In this document: positions 1-14,200 of the stretch, piece after piece
Position numbering within the stretch: the first letter of the stretch is position 1
How the letters are laid out: each line of letters starts with the position of its first letter
NCBI GenBank assembly: GCA_032622095.1
Contig: CP136068.1
Span: forward strand, 133,369,989-133,433,988
DNA from: Siphonodentalium dalli
Taxonomy: Eukaryota; Mollusca; Scaphopoda; Gadilida; Siphonodentaliidae
Length of the DNA: 64,000 nucleotides
Direction of reading: 5' to 3'
Made by a program: the position numbers and the translations under genes
The notes under the pieces: model-generated
What the model was told of the DNA's origin: nothing
Databases searched by the model: none
What the model saw: the letters and a program-made list of their open reading frames with translations, nothing else

Positions 1-224
1 AAGAGTGTCGTCTGCTCATGTTTGTCTGGGGCTCTGTATGGGTGTAATTATAAAATTGTTAAAGAATACAAGAAAAAATTATTGAAATTGTAAAAAATTG
101 TTATGCCAATGCATTCTCTTATATATGCGAGGCGACCTATGGTCGACTCGCATATATAAGAGAATGCATTGGCACAGGGTAAAAAAAAACCCGACTTCCG
201 ACTGGATTTGATATGGCGGGTCAC
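1..224. mobile_element. Right part of a GTGACCCGCC-ended element
   Basis: Enters the window already begun. Contains the palindrome module (about 103-172) and ends ATATGGCGGGTCAC, followed by ATAT. The sequence is near-identical to 42420-42647. Confidence 0.8.
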
Positions 225-752
225 ATATGTCTTTAAAGACTCGATGCCAGTGAATTGCATTCATTGTAAACTAATCATTGTTATAGCAGGACCAGGAACC
301 TACGTCACCACTCAAGTCTCTAAACCAAAGCGGTTTTGATTATAAATTTGTTTAAAACATTATATAAACGTTTATCTGTATATTGGTGCATGAGCTTTGC
401 AAAAAGTGCTCCAATTATGAACATCAAAAGCAACCAACCATTTAAAACTGGTAGATGTTTGTAAAATGCATATAATCCATTTCACTACAATAACTCCTGC
501 AACAAATGCCTAGCTCATTCACTGCATGAGTTACACATAACAGCTATCCGATCATCTGAAGTGACGGTTCAGAGATTACATTAGTGATGTAGGTTCCTGG
601 TCCTGTTTAGGAATAATAGAGAGAATTATCTCCCTTTGATTCTCAACAGTCTCTATGAGATTCGAAGGGAGATTATTCATACCTCAGAATTAGGTGACAT
701 AATTTTTAACGGAACAAATATTTCTATAAAAATAAACTAAATCAAACGCTAG
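225..752. other. Non-coding DNA at the left edge
   Basis: AT-rich. It contains inverted segments AGGACCAGGAACCTAC (about 286) and GTAGGTTCCTGGTCCT (about 588), so 286-604 is a small TIR-like unit. A short hairpin follows, TAATCTCCCTTCGAATCTC-like, near 620-675. No gene seen. Confidence 0.5.
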
Positions 753-756
753 TTAA

Positions 757-967
757 CCCTTCCATGTCAGACTGAAGCTTCCGGAAATTTTGCGAAAAAC
801 CTGTGCCATTGCATTCACTTCTATATGCAAGTCTCCAGTTGACCTTTTAAGCCAGTGCATTCTAACTGTATATATGGAGGCTCCCTAAGGGAGACTTGCA
901 TATATAAGAGAATGTACTGGCACATGGTGTTTAATGCTGCACCAGCGCAGCTCCCGTCATGAAAGGG
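757..967. mobile_element. TTAA-type MITE, CCCTTCCATG ends
   Basis: Starts after TTAA at 753-756 with CCCTTCCATGTCAG and ends GTCATGAAAGGG, followed by TTAC in place of TTAA. It carries degenerate versions of the palindrome module (TTCTCTTATATATGCGAG-like). It lies beyond the PAN2 stop. Confidence 0.75.
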
Positions 968-2082
968 TTACATCACAAAAGCAGAAAGCTAATATTGTTG
1001 TCTCGTACACTCACTGCTTTATAACGTTTATTAGATCAAATTGATTCACTTTGGTATAGAACATGAATTTTCTTTTGGAAACCAGAAAGTTATTTTTTAA
1101 AGGAGGTGTCCAAAATTGCTTTAGAACCATCCTTTCCTGCAAAATAAATCAATACCTGCACCTGATAAGTGTTATACCCAGTCCACCATAGCCACAGTTA
1201 TATCTTTCCGAAGACTGGCAAAATATATCATCATTCTTAAATGTATACTATATCATTCCCACATGTTTATAAGTCCAAATGGAGGGGTAAATATTTACAT
1301 ATGTTTACATATTATGGGCAATCATAACATGGCTGGGATGAAAAAAGGGACCCTTTCTCTCTAGCGGGAGAGAATGATCTCAGTTTCAAGGTAGAATAAC
1401 ATGGACCGCAGAAGTTCGGTGTTCTGTATCTTGATTTTTGCTTCTAGCTTAAAAAAAATATCACAACAAAGCAGCATTGTAGGCAATTAACTATTTTATA
1501 AAGGTTCAAACAATATGTGGGCATTTCATAAATACCTGATTTATCAGTCGTAGACAGTAGGATATTAATGAAAAAATCCAGATGTTTACTAATATAATCT
1601 TAATGTTCCAAACAAACATGCATGCATATAATTTCACATTTCTTGAGAGATTTAGATATCCTAGGTACTCTCATCAATGTTTCGTAGACATCAAATCATT
1701 ATCTACAGATCCTGGGTTCTCTTGGCAATGAAAATATGCAAACTTGACCAATTCAGTCCTAGTGGGACGAAATTTGCATGCTGATGTATGATGAGTAGAA
1801 AGGAATGACGTTTGCACGCACAGCATTAAAATAGCTCTTTACACAAATATTAATGCCCATGACCATAGCAAATAAACTTTCACACTGTTTTAAACACTAG
1901 TAATAAGAATGAGCTGGAAAAAGATTCAGTGCTGCCTCTGATCTACTCTCCTGAAGTCTTGGAATGACCGTGACCTCAGTGACACGCTTCTGCATTAGGC
2001 AACTGCAGACATCCCAGAGACCTTCGCATAAGGAACCATATTCAGCTTCCGTTTTTTTGCCATCTCAGGACGTCTTTTGAGT
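968..2082 (-). other. PAN2 3' UTR and downstream flank
   Basis: This AT-rich stretch after the PAN2 stop has no coding signal. The only AATAAA on the minus strand that I found lies at 1032-1027, which would give a 3' UTR of about 1.05 kb. The end of transcription is not otherwise visible. Confidence 0.4.
1027..1032 (-). terminator. Candidate PAN2 polyadenylation signal
   Basis: AATAAA on the minus strand, about 1.05 kb after the PAN2 stop codon. It is the first canonical hexamer downstream. There is no transcript evidence. Confidence 0.3.
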
Positions 2083-2291
2083 TTACAACTCTGCTTCAGC
2101 ATTGTCCTCATTGTCCTTGACATCTGGGATGACCCAGTTAATTTTCCTGCCGTAATCATAGAGTTCCTTGATGACGGTCCTGACCTTGTCCATGCCACCT
2201 TCCGTCTTGAACTCTTCGTATTTTAAATACAGCTGCAGAGCGGTCCGTGCATCCTCTATGGAGTCGTGAGTAAAAGACTGGATGTTCTTCT
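2083..2291 (-). CDS. PAN2: PAN2 exon 27 (last coding exon, catalytic H1197 and D1202)
   Basis: Encodes [20 protein letters not shown] (the HxxxxD motif of the DEDDh active site, H1197 and D1202), then [26 protein letters not shown] and an acidic tail ending NAEAEL with TAA at 2085-2083. The acceptor is TTTACAG. The preceding intron of 10.6 kb is the longest in the gene and contains the 6.4-kb foldback element. Confidence 0.97.
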
Positions 2292-5200
2292 CTGTAAATA
2301 AATAAAATGAAAGTGTCAATGACACTGTAGCTCAACTTAGGTAGGGGAATTTAATTTAATGGTTGACAGTAAATGGAGGAATAGGAAAGGTGCTAATTGA
2401 AATGTCTACCTGAGCCAAAGGATTTAGTCATGCAAAGAGTAAAATCCAAGATGGCTGCTGGCGGCCATGTTTTTTTGGCCAATTGACCCCAAAAGGACTC
2501 GTTCCCATCTACGTGTCATTGTTAACATCCATGACAAATTTCATGAAGATCTGACCAAAGCTACGACCTGTAGCCCGCGCCAAAGGATCTAGTCATGCAA
2601 AGAGTAAAATCCAAGATGGCTGCTGGCAGCCATGTTTTTCAGCCGAATGACCCCAAAATGACTCGTTCCATCTACATGTCATTATTAACATCCATGACAA
2701 ATTTCATGAAGTTCCGACCAAAGCTACGACCTGTAGCCCGTGCCAAAGGATTTAGTCATGCAAAGAGTAAACTCCAAGATGGTTGCTGGCGGCCATGTAT
2801 TTTGGCCGAACGACCCCAAAATCACTCGTTCCCATCTACATGTCAATATTAACATCTATGACATATTTCATGATGATCAGACGAACAGTACGACCTGTAG
2901 CCCGCGCCAATGGATTGAATTTTGAAATCCAAGATGGCCACCAGCGGCCATGTTTTTCGGCCGAACGACCCCAAAATAACTCGTTCCCATCTACATGTCA
3001 TTGTTAACATCCATGACAAATTTCATGAAGTTCCGACCAAAGCTACGACCTGTAGCCCGTGCCAAAGGATTTAGTCATGCAAAGAGTAAAATCCAAGATG
3101 GCTGCTGGCGGCCATGTTTTTTGGCCGAACGACCCCAAAATAACTCGTTCCCATCTACATGTCAATATTAACATCTATGACATATTTCATGATGATCAGA
3201 CGAACAGTACGACCTGTAGCCCGCGCCAATGGATTGAAATTTGAAATCCAAGATGGCCACCAGTGGCCATGTTTTTTGGCTGAACGACCCCAAAATCACT
3301 CGTTCCCATCTACATGTCAATATTAACATCCATGACAAATTTCATGATGATCAGACAAAAAGTACGACCTGTAGCCTGCGCCAATGGATTGAATTTTGAA
3401 ATCCATGTTTTTTGGCCGAATGACACCAAAATGACTCGTTCTCATCTACATGTCAACATTCATGACAAATCTCATAAAGATCAGACCAAAGGTACGAACT
3501 GTAGCCCGCGCCAAAGGAAATTGTTGACGGACACACGCACGACGGACGCCAAACCATGGCAATAGCTCAAACTTACAAAGTAAGTTGAGCTAAAAAGGTT
3601 TGTATCTCAATTCATGGTTCCCGCAGGTGAGATGTGATGCTTTATTATGTCAGCACTTGCGATTAGCCAATTAGTGCAGCGGCCAAATCGAAAAAGAGCT
3701 CTAGTTTTCGAGATACCCCTACCCACGGTAGAACAAGTTAAAGCTAACTTTTTTTAAAGGAGAAATATATACTCTTTACGAAAATGATAGTGAATAATAA
3801 CGGAATTGGTGGTGGCTATTCTCAAATTGACGATGAATGATACCCACCAGTGACTTTTCCCTAAAATTAACGATTTTGGTAAAGTGAGCCCTGGGGCTAT
3901 GTCCTAAGTTATTTGCCCACATTGTTGGTGTTAAAATGACTACAGCATACCATATTTGTACCTGATATGCAAGAGGTTTTGGTTAATTTGGATTTTCGTG
4001 CCATTTGGAGCCGAAACATTTATTTTTTGTTGAAAAATCGCTCTTTTTAAACAAAATTATATTTTTCGAACATTATCATTCAGTCGTATATTGCAATAAC
4101 ATTGAAATATTTAGTCCATATGGTGCAGTATTTATTTGACAAGCATATGAAGAAAGAAGTTAACAAAAAATTTAAACGTTTTGCGAGATATTTGATTTTA
4201 GCTACCCCTCCCCCAAACACGTTTTTGGTCGAAAAAAATACATATTTTTGATAATGACATTACAAACATTTTCCAATTAATCTGAATGGGACCCAATATG
4301 AATCTTGTACTGAAAGTATTGTCCAGAGATGCTGTTCAATCGATTACAGATGTGTTCAGACTTTCAGACCCCCAGTTACAACAACAACAATTATTTTATT
4401 GATAACAGGTAATTTTGCATGAATTAACATCGATGTTAAGTACAAAAACCTTTGTTACAAACAACACGTGACCAACTATATAACTCATATGGCTCAGTAG
4501 TTATCTGGACATCACAAGTAGAAAGAATATGACAGAAATTGAAAAATAACGGAATAGGTGGTGGCTATTGTCAAATCGACGATGAGCGATACCCTCCAGT
4601 GACTTTTTTTCATAAATTAACGATTTTGGTAAAGCGAGCCCTGTGGCTATGTCCTAGCCTATTTGCCCATATTTTTGGAGTTAAAATTACTACATCATAC
4701 TATACCTCTACCTGATATGAAAAAAAGTGTTGGTTAATTTAGATTTTCCTGCCATTTGGAGCCAAAACATTTATTTTTTGCTGAAAAATCGCACTTTTTC
4801 ACAAAAATATTATTTTTCGAACATTATCATTGAAATGGATATTGTTATAATGCCCAAATATTTATTTCATATGGTGATGCAGTTATCTGCCAAGCATATG
4901 CAGAAAGAAGTTAACAGAAAATTAGAACAATTTTTTGCGAAATAATGGATTTTAGCTACACCTCCCCCAAACACATTTTTGGTCGAAAAATTACATATTT
5001 TTGTTCAGAACTTTACCAAATTTCCCAATTGATCATACTGGGACCCAACATAATTCTTTTGCTGAAAATTGAGCCCGGGGACATTGCTTAAGTGATTAAA
5101 GACGTTCAGGCTTCCAGACCCCAAATTACAACAACAACGCATTGTAGTTGCTATCACATACAATAAGTGTCGCATATCAATCAACCAATCAATAGTTTAT

Positions 5201-8200
5201 TCTAAAAAAAAAACAATAATGGTATACAGAGATTACAATAATTGGACAGCTGGGGAACCCAGCATGTCCGACGTATAGATGCACAAGTACTCCATTCGCG
5301 TTTAAGATCGGAGTGCAGTAGTTTGAACTATGGCCAATTGAGTAATCACATTAAAACGTCCCCTCTCTGTCATTGTGGCAAATAGAAAAGGCATATCATT
5401 ACTTTTTGGAAAACAGTGGTCCTAAGACTGAACTTCTAATTTTAGCAGAAATACTCTTTTTATGTACAGCAACTCAAGTCACCGCGAAAATATTAAAATA
5501 GTTGACGGGGTTCAGACAAAGCGATTTCCATAACGCTGCCATTTGTTAAAACTTCGTGAAAAGCATTGAAACCCTGCTGAGCGCGAAATTTACCACCACC
5601 AGATCGTCTGCAATCTCACGGCAACGGGCGTATCAATGACGAAAACAACATTATCTGTGTAGCATTGCGTCCAATCAGCTCCAACGAAACTATGTGTATA
5701 TCATTGTATCCAATCAGTTCCAACTGGATTACATCCTAATTTTCCCCATACAATCTCTCTCCCAGATAAATTGTTTACCTCCGGATAGAACTACCACATA
5801 CTTATATATCGCATAGTTTCGGCCACAATATATGTTGATATTGAATTCATAAACCCTTCAGTACATGATGTGTTCAAGACTTCAAATAGGGTATAGGGGT
5901 TCCTTCAACGGTGAAAATTTGCCAGCCGCTTGTTGTGGAGTGCCAAATGATACAGAATTTCGGGAACCAACACATATGCATATTCTGATAAAAACTAACC
6001 TTTGGTCAAGCCCTCAATTAATATTGGGGTCATATCATTTCACCATGTGGTGTCTTCCAAGACTTCAAATAAAGTAGGGGTCCTCAAAATTTTGCCTTTC
6101 TTATTTTCCAGTCACTTTTCGTTAAGTGCTCATTCTTTCAGAACACAAATCCATCTATTTACATTGTTTACGTCCTTGTACAATTAACTCGCCATTGTCC
6201 ATACACGCAGTCAATGATGATATCGTTCCAGTATGTGGTGTGTTCTAGTCTTCAAATTGGGACGGGGGTAATACAAACATTGAAAAATCGCATTATTTAT
6301 TTTTCAGTCGCTTTTTGTAAAGTGTCCCTGACTGTCGGGTATTAACCCATCTATAACAATTGTGTATTTCTTTATAGAATAGCCATTTGTCCAGATCGTT
6401 GTTTGACCCTGAGGGCACATCCATTCAGTTCGTGGTAGGTTCAATGGTTTACATGGGGTAGGGGTGCCACTGTGATCTCGTGAGCGGCGGGCTCGCGAGA
6501 CCATTGCATCTTTTCTGACAGAACAGCCATTCGGCCACAATCTCGGGTAATATGGATAGCTTATGCCTTGAGCTAGTGGTGTGTTCAAGACTTCAAATAG
6601 GGATGGAGTCCCCTGAGAGTAAACTTTAGCCCTTTCATTTGCTGACCATTTGTTGTAAAGTGCCATATACTTACGGGAACCATCTCATCCATAACAGATT
6701 CGTATTGCCAGATAATAATCCCATTTATCCACAACTTCAGTTAACATTGAGAGAATATCATTTTGTTAATACTTCAAGTTGGATAATGGGGTCATCAAGA
6801 CATAGAAAATTCGCCTTCTTGTTTGCCATCCGCTTTTTGTAAACTCACCCATATATCAATTAATAATTTCATGATAGCAATACCTTTCGATCACACACTC
6901 AGCTAAGTATGAGAGAATATAATTTCAGTTCATGCTCTGATCAAGATATTAAATGGGTTAATGCCCCCCCCCCCCCCCCCCCCAAACAGTGAGTATTCGC
7001 CTTTCTCTTTCATCAACAACTTTTTGTAAAGTGACCCAGACATTCAAGACCCTGGTATTCTATACTCTTTATATAGCGTCCATTTCTTTACACACGCAGA
7101 TAATAATGGGGGCACATCATTTTGGTTCATGGTGTGTCCCAAGACTGCAAATGGGGTAGTGTGTCCTAACACATTACATTTCGTATTTGCCAGCCGCCTT
7201 TTGTAAGGTGTTCCAGGATTCCGAGAACAAAACCACCCATACAAATTGTAAATGATACATGAGAGTATATAGATTCGGTTCAGTGTGTGCTAAAGAGTTT
7301 AGAAGGGTTATGGGTACCCACACCAGTGAGATTTCGCCTTCTCTTTGCTAGCCACTTTTTGTAAAGTGCCCTAGACATTGGGAAGCCAGCCAACCCACCC
7401 ACCGTGCAATGAAGAGGTATATTTCCTGAATTACATACCATTTGTCCACACCCCAGTTAATATTGAGAACATGTCCATCCATTAGTGTGTTTAAGACTTT
7501 TAATGGGGTAGGGTGCTCAAAGAAAATATTCAGCTTTGGTTTTTGCCAGCCGCATTTTGTAAAGTACCGTAGGATTTTGGGAACCAAACTACCCATAGTA
7601 CGTGTATATTCCCTTTCGTTCACACTGTAATTTAATAATAAAAGCATGAATATTCGGCGCATTGTGTGTTCAAGAGTTTAAATGGGCATATAAAGGGGTC
7701 CCACAAAAAAAATATTCTCCTTTGGAGTTTGCCATCCGATTTTCGTAAAGTGCTAAAGGCTTTCGGGATCCAACCAACCCATCCATCAACACCATGTATG
7801 CGCCCAATATGACTATTTTTTGCCCACATCCTCAGTTAATACTTACAGCAATCATTTCAGTTCGTGAGTTGTTCAACTTTAACACTTCAATTGTGTAGGG
7901 GGCCTAAAACAGCAAATTCGTCTTTCTTATTTATCAGCCACTTTGTGTAAAGCGACACATGCACAACCCATCCATACAAATTATGTATTCTCTGATGGAA
8001 CTACATTCCCGTCACATTCTCGGTTAATATAGAGAATTAGAGATCATAAAGCTTAATTCGTATTGCGTTGAAGTCTTTAAATTGGGTAGAGTGTTCTTGA
8101 AAAATATAGAAAATTCGCCCTTCATATTTGCCAAGCAAAGTACCACACTGTTTCGGGAACAAAACCATCCATAAACATTGTATATTTCCGTATGTAACTG

Positions 8201-11200
8201 TCCTTTATAATTCAAATTTTCCCGCGTTTCCTGGCATTAGCGGGAAAATTATGTATTCACAGTTCGGGCATATAGAGTTGTTTATTATAGGCGGAGCCTA
8301 TTTCGAATTGTAGCCAATGAGAATGAGATTTGTGGTAATTGTTCGGATCGCTAGAGCGGAGAATTCGTCATTCTATCCGTGTAGCTTCACTGAGAGGGTC
8401 ACATTAATTTTCAAAAATTTTTAATAAATTTTTTTCAATCAAATGAAAGAAATTATCAATGCTGTGTCCAGCTATATAGCGTTCTTCATTCTGTAATATA
8501 ACTCAGCTGAAAGATGACAAATTATTCACAATGTTCAGAATATTGATACATCTATAATTATGAGTAGATTTCAATAAGGGTGCGGTCCGAACACCCGAGC
8601 TTCACACACAAGTGGGCTTCGGATTTCAGGTTTCCAGTCCCTATATAAAAGGGGTGAATGGTTTTTCCTGACCGGCTGTGCAGATTTCTAGGATGTATTT
8701 ACATTGTGTATGTAAAATATTATAGCATGTGCCCACATATAACCTGTAAAGCATGTTACGCAATAAACGCCGTCTGTGACCACAGCTAGCGCGGCTCAGT
8801 TGCAAATGATTGTTTGTTTGAAATATGAGAGAATTGGGAATACTTACATGATTCTTAATATTGAGATAATATTTTATTCAGTTCGTGGTGTGTTCAGGAC
8901 GTCTAATAGGGCGGGAGAGCAACAGTAATTTTGTTCTGTATGATTATGTTATTCTATATTATGTGTCCTTTAGAACAAATACTTCAGTTGCTCAAAGTCG
9001 ATATGTGTTAATATAAAATTACATGTCATAAATAAAATATTGTGTAGTTGTTGTTGTTGTTGTTGTAACTGGTGGTTTAATTGGAAACCTGAGGTCATCT
9101 AAAACCAGGCTCGCGGTGTCTACTGATCAGGTTTTCATCACACGAATAATGATTAGATGCTCGTTAGAATAATTTAGAAAGGTCTGTCTTGTTATCATAA
9201 ATATGTAGTTTTTCTACCAAATCGAGTCCGGGGGAGCGGTACCTAATTCCAATATCTTGAAAACCGTTGACAATTTCTTTCAAATTCTTTCTACTTGTGA
9301 TGTCCAGATAACTACTGAGCCATATGAATTTTATAGTTGGTCACATATTGTTTATAACAAAGGTTTAGTACCTAACATCGATGTTAATGCATGCAAAATT
9401 ACCAGTTATCAATAAAATAATTGTTGTTGTTGTAACTGGGGTCTGGAAGCCTGAACACATCTGTAATCGATTAAACGGCATCTCTGGACAACACTTTCAG
9501 AAGAAGATTCATATTTGGTCACATTTAGATCAATTCGAAATGTTTGTAATGTCATTTACAAAAATATGTATTATTTTCGACCAAAAACGTGTTTGGGGGA
9601 GGGTAGCTAAAATCCAATATCTCGCAAACCGTTCAAATATTTTGTTAACTTCTTTCTTCATATGCTTGTTAGATAACTACTACACCATATGAACTAAATA
9701 TCTCAATATCATTGCAATATCCGTTTGAATGATAATGTTCGAAAAATATAATTTTTTTGAAAAAGAGCGATTTTTCAACAAAAAATAAATGTTTCGGCTC
9801 CAAATGGCACGAAAATCAAAATTAACCAACACTTCTTGCATATCAGGTACAGATGCGGTATGCTGTAGTCATTTTAACGCCTACAATGTGGGCTAATAAC
9901 TTAGGACATAGCCGCAGGGCTCACTTTACCAAAATCGTTAATTTTAGGGAAAAGTCACTGGTGGGTATCGTTCATTGTCAATTTGAGAATAGCCACCACC
10001 AATTCCGTTATTTTTCACTATCATTTTCGTCTACAGCATATATTTCTCCTTCAAAAAATGTTGGTTTTAACTTGTTCTACCGTGGGTAGGGGTACCCGAC
10101 CACTTTTGGCGTTTGGCCGCTGTACTAAATCTGCGTCAATAAATAGTGATGGTATATGAACCCATATTAGGTCAGTGACCCCATATTAAATCAATATTAG
10201 GTGCTTATCCACATCTTGTTTTTTCAGAAACTCTGTCGCCGGGGATAATTTTGGTGTATTTTGTCGCAAAGAAAGAGGATATCTGTCGGAAATCATTTTC
10301 TGTGAATTTAAAGACATAGTACCATGTACCAAAACCTGCATGTGAAATACTTGAGGAATTCTAAAGACTCATAAATTAACTATATCAAACTCAATAAGTT
10401 GTCCTACTTCTGGTGATTAGCCATTGACTCAAGGCGTTGACGTTCAACACCCATGGCGCGTCACTGTGACATTACGTAAGTTAATGGCCATAGACGACAC
10501 ATTTAACTTATCAAATTAAATTAAATTACAGCAACGAATAATTAATGGGATATGCTGGGTTTTGTCCGCTGACATAATAAATATGCTATGGGATGCTTAG
10601 TGGTCTGATATGGTGTCATGTGAGGCTTAGCGAGATCAATATTAGGCTTGGCCTCGCCTAATATTGATCTCACTTCGCCTCACATGACACCATATCCAAC
10701 AACTGAGCGTCCCGTAACTTATAATATAAGGCTATTTCCCCAACAATTTTTCAATTCTTTTCAAGACCCTTTAACCCATTCATGACAGGAGCTTCCTGAA
10801 ATTTTGCGAAAACCCTGTGCCAATTCATTCTCTTATATATGCAAGTCTCCCAGATGGAGCCTCGCATATATCAGATAATGCATTGGCCTAGCACTAAATG
10901 TATTAACCTTGACCTTGTAAGTCAGTGAATTTTCTTATATATGCGAGGTTCCCTATGGGAAACTCGCATATATAAGAGAAGGTACTGGATCTTAATGCTG
11001 CACCTGCACAGCTCCCATCATGAAAAGGTTAAAGGTACTCAATCCGTAAAGAGGGTCCCCATCTCAACAGATTCCAACAACAACAATCCGATCAGAGGGT
11101 CCTATATTACTATTTCTTTGGCTTTGGGGGTACAAAATATTTGATTCGAGTCGAGGAACCCATCAAACAAAGCTCAGAGTTATTAGATATTGATTTTTCA

Positions 11201-14200
11201 AATTTGTTATGTTCTCGAGATGAGTACTAATAACTGCCGTAATCTGCTCTGGATGTGTACTCCAAATCTATTCAAACAGACAAGGATGAATAACTCTAAA
11301 ATCAAGTGGTAATTTTAACGCAATTTTGACTGAGTTCTGGGCCAGATAGTATTCCCGATAATGAAAAATAATAGATTTCTAAAATCGATATCTAACAAAT
11401 CTGAGCTTTGATGGGTGACTTCCTCGACTCGAATCAAATATTTTTGACCCCCGAAGCCATTGAAATAGTAATTGAGAGGAGTTTTATCGGGTTGAGTACC
11501 TTTAAGTCTGATTATAATATTATAAATGATTTCGGTCAAAAGGACTTACACTGATTATAATATTACAAATGATTTAGGTCAAAAGGACTTACACTAGTAT
11601 GATTGGGTAGTTCATTCCGAAATAGAGTAAGTAAAAATAGTAACAGTTTTCAGATCATTAAATCACCAAATAAACAATACTGATACCAGAATAGAACGAC
11701 TTCTTGACTTGCATGGTGACAAAACGTTTAAAGGCATGGATGGTCTATGGTCTAAATTATAGGTTATAATTTAGAAACAACAGTGACCAAATTATGAAAC
11801 TTTGTCTATTACGTATAGTATAGTACAATGCGATATTATCCACAAAACACATTTTGTGTGAGCCAAGCTTTTGTTTATATACAGCACGTAAATAGTGAGC
11901 AATAAGCAAAACACTTAACACCATGACAATTTTTTTTAGGCGAGTGATTCACGGTGATGTTCTTTACTATAGATACGGTTAACAGGAAGTTGTTCTGATG
12001 CTGTTCTGAGTAACCCCATGGAACATACCCAGAGATTTGATCACCGAAAAGAAGGGACATCTCACTTCATAGCATGTAATGTTGATAAAAAGTTTTTTTG
12101 TGCAGTTTCTTTTAAAAGTATAATTAAGATAAATATACCCTATTTCGTTGGATATTCTGGGATATGAGCATGAAAACAGTTTGTAAATCGCCACCGATTA
12201 TTACTACTTCAAAGCATAGAGCGTGTTGTAAGAAGTGCATTTCAAAGTTTTAAACAATATTAGATGTTTGAGAATAGATCATAGTCTCCATCTCATGTAA
12301 GTTAAAGGTTTTTCACAATATCACCATTACTTTGTTCCATTTTCCACTGCACAATAGCCATAACGTCAATTGCTCAGCACACAATACAATGAGGTCATTG
12401 ATCCAGGGCTGGATATAGTGTGTCTGACATTTGCAGAATGAGGTTCCCAAAGGGTGAGTTTGGCGACGCTATCGCGCACAGCGGGACTACCATCATTAAA
12501 TTCACCCTCTGGGGACCTCATCTTCTGGGAAGTATCCATAGTATCAAATTAATATTGTTTTAGTTACTTAATCCCTTCTGTTCAGTTTCCAATTTGCAGA
12601 ATATAAAATGCATAATCGAGGTAACTAATGGGTGAATATCACCAACTTCAACTGGGGAACTTCAATCTGATTCTAGGTCATCAATAGTTGTTGAGGCATA
12701 ATATAAGCAGAATGAGGTTCCCAGAGGGTGGATTTGGTTATGCTAGCCCACCGTGCAGGATAGTGTCACTAAATTCACCTCTGGGGACCTCATTCTGCAA
12801 TGTCAGACTCACTATATCCAGGCTCGCATGAACATGAAGAGGTTAATATATATAAGTAACTCACTTAAGAAGTACCACGCGAGGAACTTCAATGATATCA
12901 TTCGCTGCCTTGGTAAATGATACAGTTCAACTGTGTCTATGATCTGGGCTTTTGGTACCTGAAGTTAAAGTTAATAACACTGTAGCAAATCAGATGAAAT
13001 CATTTCGCTGCCTAGGTAAATGAAACAGTCCGCTGTGTCTATGATCTGGGCTTTTGGTACTTGGAATTAAAGTTAGTAATACAGTGGCTGAACAATAAAA
13101 TCATTTGCTGCCTTGTAAATGATACAGTTCAACTGTGTTAATGATCTGGGCCTTTGGTACCTGAAGTTAAAGTTAACAACATTGTAGCTAAGCAGATAAA
13201 ATCATTTGCAGCCTTGGTACATGATACAGTTGTACTATGTATATCTGGGCCTTTGATACCTAAAGTTAATAGCAATGCAGCTAAACAATGATGATCATTT
13301 GTGGCCTATGTAAATGATACAGTTATACTGTGTTAATGATCTCAGCCTTTGGTACCTGAAGTTAAACTAATAACATTGTAGCTAAACAATGAAATCACAA
13401 GGTCTAATTTGTTTATGAAGGAGTGGCACCTGATTGCACGAAAATACATCGTGGGTGTTGACATTTCTAAGGATTCAGTCGCTAGAAATGGAAACCAGCA
13501 GGGAGCATTCTAATGATGCTCCACGATGCTGTGACCTCACTTACAAACTGTTGGATGTCAACTTCCCAAGTTCCTGTAACTTTCTTCCTCGCATAATATT
13601 AAGTTTATCTGTCCAGCAGAGGATGTGCTTTATCCGTTTAGTAGATTAATAGAGGCGTGGTTTATCTGCAGCTGACATGCTTTATCTGTATAATAGAGAG
13701 GGTGGGAGGCGGATAAATAATATAGACCGATAACTGATGAGTTTGAGAGATACTTACATAAATATTGATGACCCTGAAGTCTTTCTTGAGACCGTGACCG
13801 ATGAATTTAACTTTTTGATCTATGAGGTAACGAAGCTTTTGATATGATGACTTCAATGTTGTCAAATGTTTTGATGATATGGAAGGATCGAGATCTCCTG
13901 GTTTGATTCCGGAATACTCTGTAAGATAGTCCACAACCTGAAAAAAAGCCAGGAGAGGTTTTTTTTTTAAATAACATTTAATTGTTAGCTTTGCCAGTTT
14001 AGTGCATTTTATTTCAGTTGGTCCGTGGATAAACTCTTAATGGTTGTAAATTAATCTAGAGTTTGAAAATTAATGTGTAACTGAATGTACAATATCTTCA
14101 AGGCGATTGAAGAATGTGTGTTATTTACTTGCAGGGACATGGTTTAATAGATCTCAAAACTTTTGATTGGCACAAACAAATTCTTGCCGCAATTCATTTA

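Larger units (their letters stand above)
3673..10125. mobile_element. 6.4-kb non-coding foldback element with long inverted arms and satellite core
   Basis: The left block (about 3673-5150, two tandem copies of one 600-800 bp segment) is inverted relative to the right block (about 9046-10125). Shared landmarks include TAACGATTTTGGTAAAGTGA at 3868 and 4619 against its complement near 9929, and GCAGCGGCCAAA at about 3678 against TTTGGCCGCTGT at about 10113. The core (about 5860-8200) is a degenerate tandem array of about 190-bp units. No coding frame resembles a transposase. It fills most of PAN2 intron 26. Confidence 0.8.

Noticed and set aside
1995-2198. 67-residue minus-strand frame
   Set aside because: A shadow in another frame of PAN2 exon 27 and its 3' UTR.
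2595-3565. Several plus-strand frames of 60-85 residues that look alike
   Set aside because: They repeat because the 160-bp DNA unit repeats; there is no codon bias or start context.
5860-8200. Possible CRISPR-like array
   Set aside because: The units are about 190 bp and diverged throughout, with no constant repeat and unique spacer, and the genome is eukaryotic.
3673-10125. Polinton/Maverick element, because of the long inverted ends and about 6 kb size
   Set aside because: No polymerase, integrase or capsid-like frame is present, and the core is satellite.
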